Shown here: piece after piece, positions 1 to 5,813 of the stretch | How positions within the stretch are numbered: position 1 is the first letter of the stretch | How the letters are laid out: each line of letters opens with the position of its first letter | Source: Pseudomonadota bacterium | GTDB lineage: Bacteria; Desulfobacterota; Desulfobulbia; Desulfobulbales; DAOVYS01 | NCBI GenBank assembly: GCA_030635485.1 | Contig: DAOVYS010000153.1 | Location: forward strand, 1 to 6,567 | Length of the DNA: 6,567 nt | Direction: 5' to 3' | Translations under genes and position numbers: made by a program | Notes under the pieces: model-generated | What the model saw: the letters and a program-made list of their open reading frames with translations, nothing else | Told to the model about the DNA's origin: nothing | Database searches by the model: none

Positions 1-1758
1 GCGCTTGTCCTGCTTGACATCGGCCTGCCGGATACCGACGGACTCTCGCTTCTGCCGGAGCTCGGCAACAAATATCCGGACTTGGCCGTGGTTATGCTGA
101 CAGGAGTGGCGGATCTTCAGATCGCGCTCGACTGCATCCGGAAAGGCGCGGACGACTACCTGGCCAAACCGGTTCATCCTCAGGACGTACTGCATGCCGT
201 CACAAAGACCCTGGAAAAACGCAGGCTGATTTTTGAGAATCGCCGCTACCAAGAGGATCTGGAAAAGGCTCAGTTTCGTATGCGGCTGATGCACCAGCTC
301 TCAGTCAAGATGAATTCCGTGTATCTGAGCACGGTTGAGCTGGATGAGATCCTTCAGGCCATCCTTGTAGGTATTACCGCCAATCAGGGACTCCGTTTCA
401 ACCGGGCCTTTCTTGCCATTTTCAATCAGAAAAATACGGAATTGAAAGGTCGGCTGGCCATCGGGTCCATCAGTCGGGAAAGGGCTGGTCAGATATGGGC
501 CGAAATAGAGGAGCGGGAACTGAATATTGCTGAAATTGTTGAGGGTATGAGGGGCAAACCTTACAGGGAAGACGATGAGGATGTCAACCGGATTGTAAAG
601 GCCTTAAAAATTCCCGTATCCGACTCTGATAACATCCTGATTAAATCAGCTCAGACCCGACGCAGTATGAAAGTATCATGTTCAAACGGCGGCGTACCTA
701 TTGCCCTTGAACGTAGGGAGGACGGAATCTTTTATGACTACATAGGGGGTAATGGTGCTGTCGAGCGGAGAAATAAAAACAATCAGTCTCCTAACGATAT
801 TCTCCCTGTTCCCCATGACCTGATTAACCTGCTTCAGGAGGATAATTTTGTAGTGGTTCCCCTCTTCTCTCCGGGCAGGGCTCTCGGTGTCATCGTTGCC
901 GACAATTTTGTCACCGGAGATCCTATTTTCGACAGCCAGATCAGAGCACTGGAGCTTTTCGCAAGTCAGGCAAGTCTTGCCATTGAGCACAGCCATCTTT
1001 ATCGTGACATGCAGAAACAGATAGTTGAACTTGAAAATTTGAACGAGGAGGTGATTCGAAATAAAGACATGCTGGTACAGGCGGAGCGCTACTCCGCCAT
1101 CGGCCACATGGCCGCACAACTTGTACATGCCATCAGAAATCCCATCACATCCATTGGCGGAGTAAGCCGCATACTTGCAAGAAAAATAACGGATTCCGAA
1201 TGGGGCAAATATGTGAACGTAATGATCAAGGAGACTGACCGGCTGGAGTCTACTCTGGAGGATCTGTTTGCCTTTGTCAGTCAGAGCGAGGCCAATTTAG
1301 AACCTCTGCCGCTGTTTCCCGTGATTAGAAAGAGCGTCATGCTTGTTCAGAGCGACATGGTTAAACAGCATATAAGTTGGAATTTGGAGTTATGTGAACC
1401 CGAACCGGTGGCTAATATGGATCTTAGCCAGGTTCGCCAGATGATTCTGCATCTGCTCAAAAATTCTATTGAGGCTATGCCTGACGGAGGCGAACTGACA
1501 GTCTCCGTGAATACCGATGACGATTTGGTGTTGATTTTAATTAGAGATACCGGTGTCGGTATCTCGGATTCACTTATGGACAAGGCAACGGATCCCTTTT
1601 TTACCACCAAGACATATGGAACCGGCATGGGGCTGACCATGGTCGAAAGGGTTGCCAAACTGCACAACGGATCCATGAAACTGAATAGACTTGACAAAGG
1701 TATGGAGGTTGTCGTCAAAATACCTCTGGTAGGCCTGGTAACGCACTTAAGTGGTTGA
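1..1758 (+). CDS. Receiver-GAF-histidine kinase (two-component sensor), 5' end missing
   Basis: The frame is open from base 1 with no credible start, so this is the C-terminal 585 residues of a longer protein. Residues 1-75 are most of a response-regulator receiver domain: LLDIGLPDTDG with phospho-acceptor Asp6, the MLTG Thr34, and AKPV with Lys56. Residues 97-333 are a GAF-type sensory domain with a long internal insertion (about 160-265). Residues 335-362 form a heptad-like coiled-coil linker. The kinase core follows: an H-box with His376 in VHAIRNPI, N-box Asn488 (LLKNSIEA), G1 Asp516-Gly520 (DTGVG), F-box DPFFTTK at 531-537, and G2 GTGMG at 540-544. No membrane segment is visible, so it should be a cytoplasmic kinase whose activity is set by phosphorylation of its own receiver and by a GAF ligand. 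The residue after His376 is Ala instead of the usual Glu. The ATPase domain ends naturally near VVVKIPL, and the last few codons lie in a repeat that provides the TGA stop. The cognate partners are not in the window. Confidence 0.93.
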   Translation, partial: ALVLLDIGLPDTDGLSLLPELGNKYPDLAVVMLTGVADLQIALDCIRKGADDYLAKPVHPQDVLHAVTKTLEKRRLIFENRRYQEDLEKAQFRMRLMHQLSVKMNSVYLSTVELDEILQAILVGITANQGLRFNRAFLAIFNQKNTELKGRLAIGSISRERAGQIWAEIEERELNIAEIVEGMRGKPYREDDEDVNRIVKALKIPVSDSDNILIKSAQTRRSMKVSCSNGGVPIALERREDGIFYDYIGGNGAVERRNKNNQSPNDILPVPHDLINLLQEDNFVVVPLFSPGRALGVIVADNFVTGDPIFDSQIRALELFASQASLAIEHSHLYRDMQKQIVELENLNEEVIRNKDMLVQAERYSAIGHMAAQLVHAIRNPITSIGGVSRILARKITDSEWGKYVNVMIKETDRLESTLEDLFAFVSQSEANLEPLPLFPVIRKSVMLVQSDMVKQHISWNLELCEPEPVANMDLSQVRQMILHLLKNSIEAMPDGGELTVSVNTDDDLVLILIRDTGVGISDSLMDKATDPFFTTKTYGTGMGLTMVERVAKLHNGSMKLNRLDKGMEVVVKIPLVGLVTHLSG

Positions 1759-1761
1759 GTG
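1747..1761 (+). repeat. 15-bp dispersed repeat, copy 1 (overlaps kinase stop codon)
   Basis: TTAAGTGGTTGAGTG encodes the last three residues and the TGA stop of the kinase. Its exact reverse complement occurs at 4708-4722, upstream of the thioredoxin-like gene. An exact 15-bp match is unlikely by chance in a window this size. Eight bases of it (GTTGAGTG, 1754-1761) also appear inverted at 1957-1964, closing the repeat-rich spacer on the right. The function is unknown; it behaves like the end of a dispersed intergenic repeat. Confidence 0.6.
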
Positions 1762-1821
1762 CTTGTTTAAATGTAAGTATTCGGCCACCCCATCTCCATA
1801 AAAACAACCTCTTATGTAGGC

Positions 1822-1860
1822 CGTAACCCGACGCTTTCAACTGGTTTTTGTCGGGTTACG
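1822..1860. repeat. 11-bp perfect stem-loop with competing alternative arm
   Basis: CGTAACCCGAC and GTCGGGTTACG pair perfectly around a 17-base loop. The right arm can alternatively pair with CTAACCCCGA just downstream (1866-1875) through GGGTTA/TAACCC, so two exclusive hairpins are possible. The right half plus the downstream arm (GGGTTACGCTTCGCTAACCC) is the familiar core of an intergenic palindrome type; the left arm looks like an added third copy of the same arm. An attenuator is conceivable but the multi-copy repeat explanation is simpler. Confidence 0.55.
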
Positions 1861-1879
1861 CTTCGCTAACCCCGAAAAA

Positions 1880-1900
1880 GGGCGGGTTTGGAACCCGCCC
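1880..1900. repeat. 9-bp GC-rich hairpin, possible terminator of the kinase gene
   Basis: GGGCGGGTT and AACCCGCCC pair perfectly around the loop TGG. The 3' side continues CTACAATTGATTTTATT, which is T-rich but interrupted, so it is at best an imperfect intrinsic terminator. It is the only strong hairpin close behind the kinase stop, about 120 bases downstream. It is also the right end of the composite repeat and may have no other role. Confidence 0.4.
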
Positions 1901-1985
1901 CTACAATTGATTTTATTAGGGAAAGGGTTGGCCGAATATTTGCCAACTCCCTCACCCACTCAACTGCTGTTATCCCTCCCTTATC

Positions 1986-3092
1986 ATGATAAAAATAGGT
2001 GATCTATTTCCCATTAAAGGGGTTAATCCGGAGCGACCTGATGTTTCAGACCGCGTTGAAAAACCTGGGTCCGGTCTTTCTTCAAGGCTGCATCTGGAGG
2101 TTGGGCAACTCCTCAAAGCACGGGTCTTATCCTCGGGCCGGGATGGAAAGATCGTTCTTGAAATAGGAGGCGAGACGATTACCGCCCGGAGCCAGACGAT
2201 CCTTAAGTCAGGAAATGATGTCTGGCTGGAGGTTAAACAGACTGGCGCAATTCCTTGGCTTACCTTGGCTGGCAAAAAGGGGATGGTGGTGGAATTTTTG
2301 CGGATGGCCCTTTCCGACAATCCGGTTATCGGCCAAATCTTAAAGAATCTGCCAAGCATGATTCCAACAGGGCAGGAGCAGTCTGCTTTAAAGGTCTCGC
2401 CGGAACTTGAACAGCTGCTGAGAAGTTTTTTGGAAAACACTATTTCAGAAAAGTCTGATGCGCGGAAGCTATTGGAAATGGTTTCATGGATCAGCGAAGC
2501 AGGCAGTGGTGGAAAATCGAGGGGGGGCTTTTTCACCCGGCTTGGCGAATTGCTTGCCGAAATGGTCGCAACGGCTCAGAAGCAAGGGCCCAAACCGGGT
2601 GGACCGGCCGCAACCGGCCAAGGTCTTGAAAAATTGTCCAACATGTTGGAAATGCATTGCCGGCTTAATAGCCAACCCGTGTCCAGTGACCAGACACCCT
2701 TTTTCATATTCCCATGTTTTTTTTCAGGAGATGCCGGATGGGGAGAATGGATATTCAGTATGGATCAGGAGGATGATTCCGGCAACGGGAAGCAACAGGG
2801 ACGCTACACGCTCTCATTTTTTCTGGATATGAGCCGAATCGGAGATGTCCATCTGAAGATTACACTTGCAGACAAAGCTCTGCAGGGCGAGTTCTCAATG
2901 GCGGATAAGACGGCCGTATCCCACATGGAAAAATGTCTGCCGGATCTGATACGGATCCTGGAGAAAATGGGGTTTGGGCCGGTTACATTTTCCTGTCACG
3001 TTGCCAAAACAGACCTTCTCCAGGAATTTCGAGCCACGCTCCAGAAATCCGCAGGTCTTGAATCATTTTCTATCCTGGATGTCACGGCTTAA
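1986..3092 (+). CDS. FliK-like flagellar hook-length control protein
   Basis: This is a 368-residue soluble protein without a signal peptide or membrane helices. Residues 38-85 form a small beta-rich segment (GQLLKARVLSS, VLEIGGETITA, WLEVKQTG) of the kind seen at the front of FliK-like proteins outside the enteric group. The middle, about 100-235, is low in recognisable signal. Residues 239-262 contain the aromatic FPCFFSGDAGWGEWIF stretch. Residues 273-350 match the pattern of the FliK C-terminal (Flg_hook) domain: LDMSRIGDVHLKITL, then LQGEFSMAD, then a helix ending LIRILEKMGFGP. In flagellar systems this domain touches FlhB and switches the export gate from hook to filament subunits. Here no flagellar gene or FlhB-like switch protein is nearby, so the role is inferred from the C-terminus alone. 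The ATG is the only start available: an in-frame TAG lies at 1917-1919 with no ATG, GTG or TTG between. No Shine-Dalgarno sequence precedes it, which is odd. A run of seven G lies at 2521-2527. Confidence 0.66.
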   Translation: MIKIGDLFPIKGVNPERPDVSDRVEKPGSGLSSRLHLEVGQLLKARVLSSGRDGKIVLEIGGETITARSQTILKSGNDVWLEVKQTGAIPWLTLAGKKGMVVEFLRMALSDNPVIGQILKNLPSMIPTGQEQSALKVSPELEQLLRSFLENTISEKSDARKLLEMVSWISEAGSGGKSRGGFFTRLGELLAEMVATAQKQGPKPGGPAATGQGLEKLSNMLEMHCRLNSQPVSSDQTPFFIFPCFFSGDAGWGEWIFSMDQEDDSGNGKQQGRYTLSFFLDMSRIGDVHLKITLADKALQGEFSMADKTAVSHMEKCLPDLIRILEKMGFGPVTFSCHVAKTDLLQEFRATLQKSAGLESFSILDVTA

Positions 3093-3121
3093 CCTCTTAC
3101 CTCCGTAAACGAAATCAGTTG

Positions 3122-4561
3122 TTATTTTTGCTGATCCCCGCCCCCTTCATCATCCCTTTCCCGAAGCCATGAAACAAGGGCCGCTAAAAGGCCTGTTGCC
3201 GCTGCGGCAAGAAAGGCGTATTTCAAGGCTGTCATAAATTGGACAACATTGTCTCCCGTCACGTCCTTCATGTCCAGTCCTCCTGTTAACTTACTGAAAT
3301 AATAAGAAAAAACCAGGGCTGACTGGGCAATGCCAAGAAGCATTCCCAGATTTCTTGCCGTTGCCAGCATTGCAGCTGACGCGCCTGTGTGTTCCTTTAT
3401 TACACGAGCAAGGACGGACGCACTGTTTGGAGATAGGAACATGGCCTGGCCGCATCCCAGTAAAGCAAGCATATATCCCACGTGAATCGGCCGGGTCTCC
3501 GGTGTGAGCCCTGCGAGCAGGAACAGGCTTGATGTTGAAACAAGAAGACCTGATGTGGATAGAAGTTTTGCGCCGAATATGTCCGACATCCAGCCTGCGC
3601 AAGGGGCGATCACAATGGCTGACAGCGGGATAGCCATCATGATCAATCCCACGTTGGAGCTTGGCAGTCCAAGTATCCGATCAAGATAAAAGGGGGTAAG
3701 AATGATTGCTGAAAAAAGAAGAGTGAAAGAGAGAATGGAACTGACTATTGCTGAACTGAAAAACCACTTTTTAAAGAAATGAAGCGGCAGAAGCGGGTGA
3801 ACGGCTTTAAGTTCCATCCTGACGAAAATAGACAGAGCGACAATTGCTGCCGCCAGAATAATTAAGATATGAAGTGTTGACCAGGCAGGGGCTGTGGCAT
3901 GAGAGACAGCTACGGAAAAGAGGGTCACCGTGATGGTCCAACAGATGGTCCCGCGCCAGTTCAGTTTATGGGGAACAGGGCTCTGTTTTTTTGATACAGG
4001 TATCACTTTCCCGGCCAGCAGGCCGAACAACAGGCCCACAGGCACGGTTATTATAAAAATCGACCGCCACGAGTAATATTCGATTAGAAAACCGCTGATA
4101 AACGGTCCTGTCATCAGACCAAGGGAAACCGCGACTCCGATCATGCCAAGGCTTCGTCCAAGCTGATCCGGCGGTGAAGTCTCTTTAATAATCGCAGGCC
4201 CGGTCGACATCATCATGGCCGCTCCAACAGCTTGGATTAACCGGGAAAAGACAAGCCATCCGAGCCTTGGCGAATAGCTGCATGCCAGGGATCCCCCGGC
4301 AAAGATGAACATGCCCAGAGAATACATTCTTCTTCTGCCCAGCCGGTCTGAAAGATGCCCCCAGAACAGAAGCGTGGCTGTGATGGTAAGAAGATAAATC
4401 ATTACAACCCATTCCGTTTCCCTTAAGGGGCTGTTAAATTCGCGCATGATGGAAGAGAGCGCAATATTGACCATGCTGCTGTCCATTGTGGACATAAATA
4501 CGCCTACTGCCACCACAAGGAAAATCGACCATCTTCTATTTTGTTGATTCGAGACTGACAT
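3122..4561 (-). CDS. MFS drug/multidrug exporter, DHA2 (14-helix) type
   Basis: This is an inner-membrane proton-driven exporter of 479 residues. Landmarks from the chosen start are Asp27 in helix 1 (MDSSMVNIAL, the D1-like motif), motif A GHLSDRLGRRR at 68-78 between helices 2 and 3, and the antiporter motif C in helix 5 around 142-157 (GLMTGPFISG). Two extra hydrophobic segments lie between the halves (about 215-265), giving the 14-helix arrangement of QacA/EmrB-like transporters. The C-terminus is a short charged cytoplasmic tail (RERDDEGGGDQQK). I start at the ATG at 4561 because it begins MSVSNQQNRRW shortly before helix 1 and follows a weak AGGG at suitable distance. A TTG at 4606 would add 15 residues but has no ribosome binding site. 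No EmrA-type adaptor or dedicated regulator lies beside it. It converges on the fliK-like gene, with only 29 bases between the stops and no obvious terminator. The substrate cannot be read from sequence. Confidence 0.9.
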   Translation of the reverse strand: MSVSNQQNRRWSIFLVVAVGVFMSTMDSSMVNIALSSIMREFNSPLRETEWVVMIYLLTITATLLFWGHLSDRLGRRRMYSLGMFIFAGGSLACSYSPRLGWLVFSRLIQAVGAAMMMSTGPAIIKETSPPDQLGRSLGMIGVAVSLGLMTGPFISGFLIEYYSWRSIFIITVPVGLLFGLLAGKVIPVSKKQSPVPHKLNWRGTICWTITVTLFSVAVSHATAPAWSTLHILIILAAAIVALSIFVRMELKAVHPLLPLHFFKKWFFSSAIVSSILSFTLLFSAIILTPFYLDRILGLPSSNVGLIMMAIPLSAIVIAPCAGWMSDIFGAKLLSTSGLLVSTSSLFLLAGLTPETRPIHVGYMLALLGCGQAMFLSPNSASVLARVIKEHTGASAAMLATARNLGMLLGIAQSALVFSYYFSKLTGGLDMKDVTGDNVVQFMTALKYAFLAAAATGLLAALVSWLRERDDEGGGDQQK

Positions 4562-4607
4562 CTCTAACCCTGATGTTTTCGTGAAGATTTTAAAGAGTTC
4601 ATTCAAT

Positions 4608-4636
4608 ATGTTACAGGCCGATCACTTGTGAGTCGA
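4608..4636 (-). promoter_or_regulatory. Weak candidate promoter for the MFS exporter
   Basis: Read on the minus strand, TCGACT (complement of 4631-4636) and TAACAT (complement of 4608-4613) are separated by 17 bases. Each matches four of six positions of the sigma70 -35 and -10 consensus. The implied transcript would start about 40 bases before the ATG at 4561. The match is modest and could be chance. Confidence 0.25.
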
Positions 4637-4648
4637 GTCCTTATGGCC

Positions 4649-4665
4649 CTCTATTGACAATAGAG
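4649..4665. promoter_or_regulatory. Perfect 17-bp palindrome, candidate operator
   Basis: CTCTATTG-A-CAATAGAG is an uninterrupted dyad with 8-bp arms around a single central base. It lies between the divergent exporter and thioredoxin-like genes. It contains TTGACA (4654-4659), usable as a -35 for the rightward gene. Size and symmetry fit the site of a dimeric repressor such as a MarR or TetR family protein, which commonly controls MFS pumps. No regulator gene is in the window, so the binding protein is unknown. Confidence 0.45.
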
Positions 4666-4681
4666 TGGAAAAATATATGGT
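4654..4681 (+). promoter_or_regulatory. Candidate promoter for the thioredoxin-like gene
   Basis: TTGACA at 4654-4659 is a perfect -35. TATGGT at 4676-4681 (four of six matches) follows after 16 bases, in an A/T-rich stretch. The start would fall near 4688, giving a leader of about 65 bases that contains the 15-bp repeat copy and the duplicated ribosome binding site. The -35 lies inside the palindrome at 4649-4665, so a protein bound there should block it. Confidence 0.35.
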
Positions 4682-4707
4682 AGTAGATTACAATTAATTC
4701 TCTTAAT

Positions 4708-4722
4708 CACTCAACCACTTAA
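4708..4722 (-). repeat. 15-bp dispersed repeat, copy 2
   Basis: CACTCAACCACTTAA is the exact reverse complement of 1747-1761. It lies in the untranslated leader of the thioredoxin-like gene, 30 bases before the ATG. The match does not extend outside the 15 bases on either side. The repetitive CACTCAA/CCACTTAA composition suggests a fragment of a short-period dispersed repeat. Confidence 0.55.
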
Positions 4723-4731
4723 CGGCATTGA

Positions 4732-4747
4732 CGAGGTATCGAGGTAT
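4732..4747 (+). promoter_or_regulatory. Tandemly duplicated ribosome binding site
   Basis: The 8-mer CGAGGTAT occurs twice in direct succession (4732-4739 and 4740-4747), so the Shine-Dalgarno GAGG is present at 4733-4736 and 4741-4744. The second copy sits 8 bases from the ATG at 4753 and is the functional one by spacing. It supports the chosen start of the thioredoxin-like gene. Confidence 0.6.
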
Positions 4748-4752
4748 AATTC

Positions 4753-5256
4753 ATGAACCGTTTTTATCTGAACAGCAAGATATTGCTGACCCTCCTCTCT
4801 TTTCTGCTTGTCTTTTTTCTCCCGTATAAGTCCCGGGCAGGGGTCGAGGTACCGCATTTCGCGCTTCCTTCAGCCGTGGACGGTTCTACAATTGATATTA
4901 GTCAATTCAAGGGCAAGGTTATATTGATTAATTTTTTTGCCACATGGTGCGCCCCATGCAGGATCGAGATACCTGAACTTATCAAGCTCCAGGATAAATT
5001 CGGCCCAAAGGGGTTTACAGCTATCGGGATCTCGGTAGATCAAAACGGCTCTAAACTAGTGAAAAGATTTGCCAGGGAATTTGATATCAATTATCCGGTG
5101 CTATTGGCAAATGCCAAGGTGACAAGGGATTTCGGCGGAGTCAGCGCGGTTCCCACCACTTTTCTGGTAGATCGAAAAGGCAATGTAGTAAAGTATTATC
5201 CCGGTCTTATCAATCGCCGGGTGTTTGAAAATGATTTAAAGCAGCTGTTGAAGTAA
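4753..5256 (+). CDS. TlpA/ResA-type thioredoxin-like thiol-disulfide oxidoreductase, exported
   Basis: The protein has 167 residues. Residues 1-29 are a signal peptide or anchor: basic start (MNRFYLNSK), hydrophobic core at 10-23, and a possible signal-peptidase site after KSRA, with the mature protein from Gly30. The rest is one redoxin/thioredoxin fold: a front segment FALPSAVDGSTIDISQFKGKVILINFFATW, the active-site WCAPC with cysteines 66 and 69, a central IGISVDQNG strand, and the cis-proline loop VPTTFLVD with Pro134. This layout, with an extra N-terminal beta-hairpin and the short insertion, is typical of TlpA/ResA/CcmG relatives. These act on the outer side of the inner membrane, usually reducing disulfides, for example of apocytochromes c or other envelope proteins. 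No cytochrome maturation or electron-donor (CcdA/DsbD) gene is adjacent, so the client is unknown. It converges on the DUF456 gene with 26 bases between the stops. Confidence 0.9.
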   Translation: MNRFYLNSKILLTLLSFLLVFFLPYKSRAGVEVPHFALPSAVDGSTIDISQFKGKVILINFFATWCAPCRIEIPELIKLQDKFGPKGFTAIGISVDQNGSKLVKRFAREFDINYPVLLANAKVTRDFGGVSAVPTTFLVDRKGNVVKYYPGLINRRVFENDLKQLLK

Positions 5257-5282
5257 TTTCTATTTGCGGTTCCCCTCCCCTC

Positions 5283-5768
5283 CTACCGGAAGACCCGTAC
5301 CACTATTATCCATGCCATTGCAATGGCGATAAAGAATTCGAAAAATAGAGAAAAGAGTGTTCCGACAAGGGCGCCGATGCCTGCCTTTATCCCCTGCTTC
5401 ATGTTTTTTACGGCAAAACAGACCTCAAAAAGAAAAGCACCCAAAAAGGTGCCGATAAAGATTCCTCCCGCAACGGGCAGTATCAGCCCCACAACCATAC
5501 CCACACAGGCCCCTATTACACCGTACCTGGATGAGCCGAATTTTTTGCTGCCAAAGGCGGTAAGCGCGTATTGGCCCACCCAGGAGACAACACACAGCAG
5601 GGTAAGCAGAATAAGCACGGTCCCGTTAATAGGATCAAGTTCCGTGAACGCGCCATGAAGCGCCGCAGCTGCCAGAATGATGCCTGTTCCAGGCACCACC
5701 GGGAAAAGTGTGCCGATAACACCTGCGAGAAGAACAATAAGGAGAATTATGTCGGCTGTGAGATCCAT
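5283..5768 (-). CDS. DUF456 family integral membrane protein
   Basis: This is a 161-residue, very hydrophobic protein of unknown function. Hydrophobic segments lie at about 5-38 (probably two helices broken by FPVVPGTG), 48-70, 83-119 (Gly-rich, probably two helices) and 128-158. Two recurring features identify the family: the Pro/Gly turn FPVVPGTGIILAAAALHGA at 22-40, and FGSSRYGVIGACVG followed by LPVAGGIFIGTFLGAFLFE at 78-115. The glycine-zipper-like spacing in the latter resembles an oligomerising membrane segment. The length is normal for the family. Translation starts at the ATG whose complement is 5766-5768, preceded by GGGGA about 8 bases upstream. It diverges from uppP and converges on the thioredoxin-like gene, so it is probably transcribed alone. 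No catalytic motif is visible and I assign no function. Confidence 0.85.
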   Translation of the reverse strand: MDLTADIILLIVLLAGVIGTLFPVVPGTGIILAAAALHGAFTELDPINGTVLILLTLLCVVSWVGQYALTAFGSKKFGSSRYGVIGACVGMVVGLILPVAGGIFIGTFLGAFLFEVCFAVKNMKQGIKAGIGALVGTLFSLFFEFFIAIAMAWIIVVRVFR

Positions 5769-5799
5769 TTTTTATTCCCCAAGGGCATTTGTTTAGCGA

Positions 5800-5809
5800 T
5801 AAGCGCTTA
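5800..5809. promoter_or_regulatory. 10-bp palindrome upstream of the DUF456 gene
   Basis: TAAGCGCTTA is a perfect palindrome 32 bases before the DUF456 start codon. It is short enough to arise by chance. It could be a half-size operator for the leftward transcript. Confidence 0.2.
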
Positions 5810-5813
5810 CATG

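Larger units (their letters stand above)
1754..1964. repeat. Composite palindromic intergenic element (REP/MITE-like)
   Basis: This holds most of the spacer between the kinase and the fliK-like gene and has no coding potential that I can support. It is bounded by an 8-bp inverted repeat (GTTGAGTG at 1754-1761, CACTCAAC at 1957-1964). Inside is a second pair, TGTAGG at 1815-1820 and CCTACA at 1900-1905. Inside that lie an 11-bp perfect stem (CGTAACCCGAC 1822-1832 with GTCGGGTTACG 1850-1860) and a 9-bp stem with a 3-base loop (GGGCGGGTT 1880-1888 with AACCCGCCC 1892-1900). A weaker bulged stem lies at 1925-1950. The arms resemble dispersed palindromes commonly seen between genes in several bacterial phyla. 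The hairpins could also stop transcription leaving the kinase gene, but no clean U-tract follows them. No transposase is present. Confidence 0.6.

Noticed and set aside
682..1718. Long open frames on the minus strand within the kinase gene
   Set aside because: They lie entirely opposite strongly conserved kinase coding sequence, have no recognisable domain, and are expected shadows of codon bias.
1925..1951. Bulged stem GGGTTGGC/GCCAACTCCC as an intrinsic terminator or riboswitch
   Set aside because: The stem is short and bulged, no T-run follows and no known riboswitch core is visible. It is treated as part of the repeat-rich spacer.
2521..2527. Run of seven G followed by C and five T in the fliK-like gene, possible phase-variation or frameshift site
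   Set aside because: The frame stays open through it and the FliK-like C-terminus is in the same frame. No second conserved product appears in the alternative frame, and one run of this length is weak evidence.
4562..4606. TTG start adding 15 residues to the MFS exporter
   Set aside because: No ribosome binding site precedes it and the extra residues are not part of the usual N-terminus. The ATG at 4561 is closer to helix 1 and has a weak AGGG upstream. The ATG complementary to 4600-4602 is out of frame.
4728..4750. TTGACG and a perfect TATAAT just before the thioredoxin-like ATG
   Set aside because: The two boxes are only 11 bases apart, and a start from this -10 would lie inside the coding region. 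The GAGGTATAAT stretch is better explained as the ribosome binding site and its duplication.
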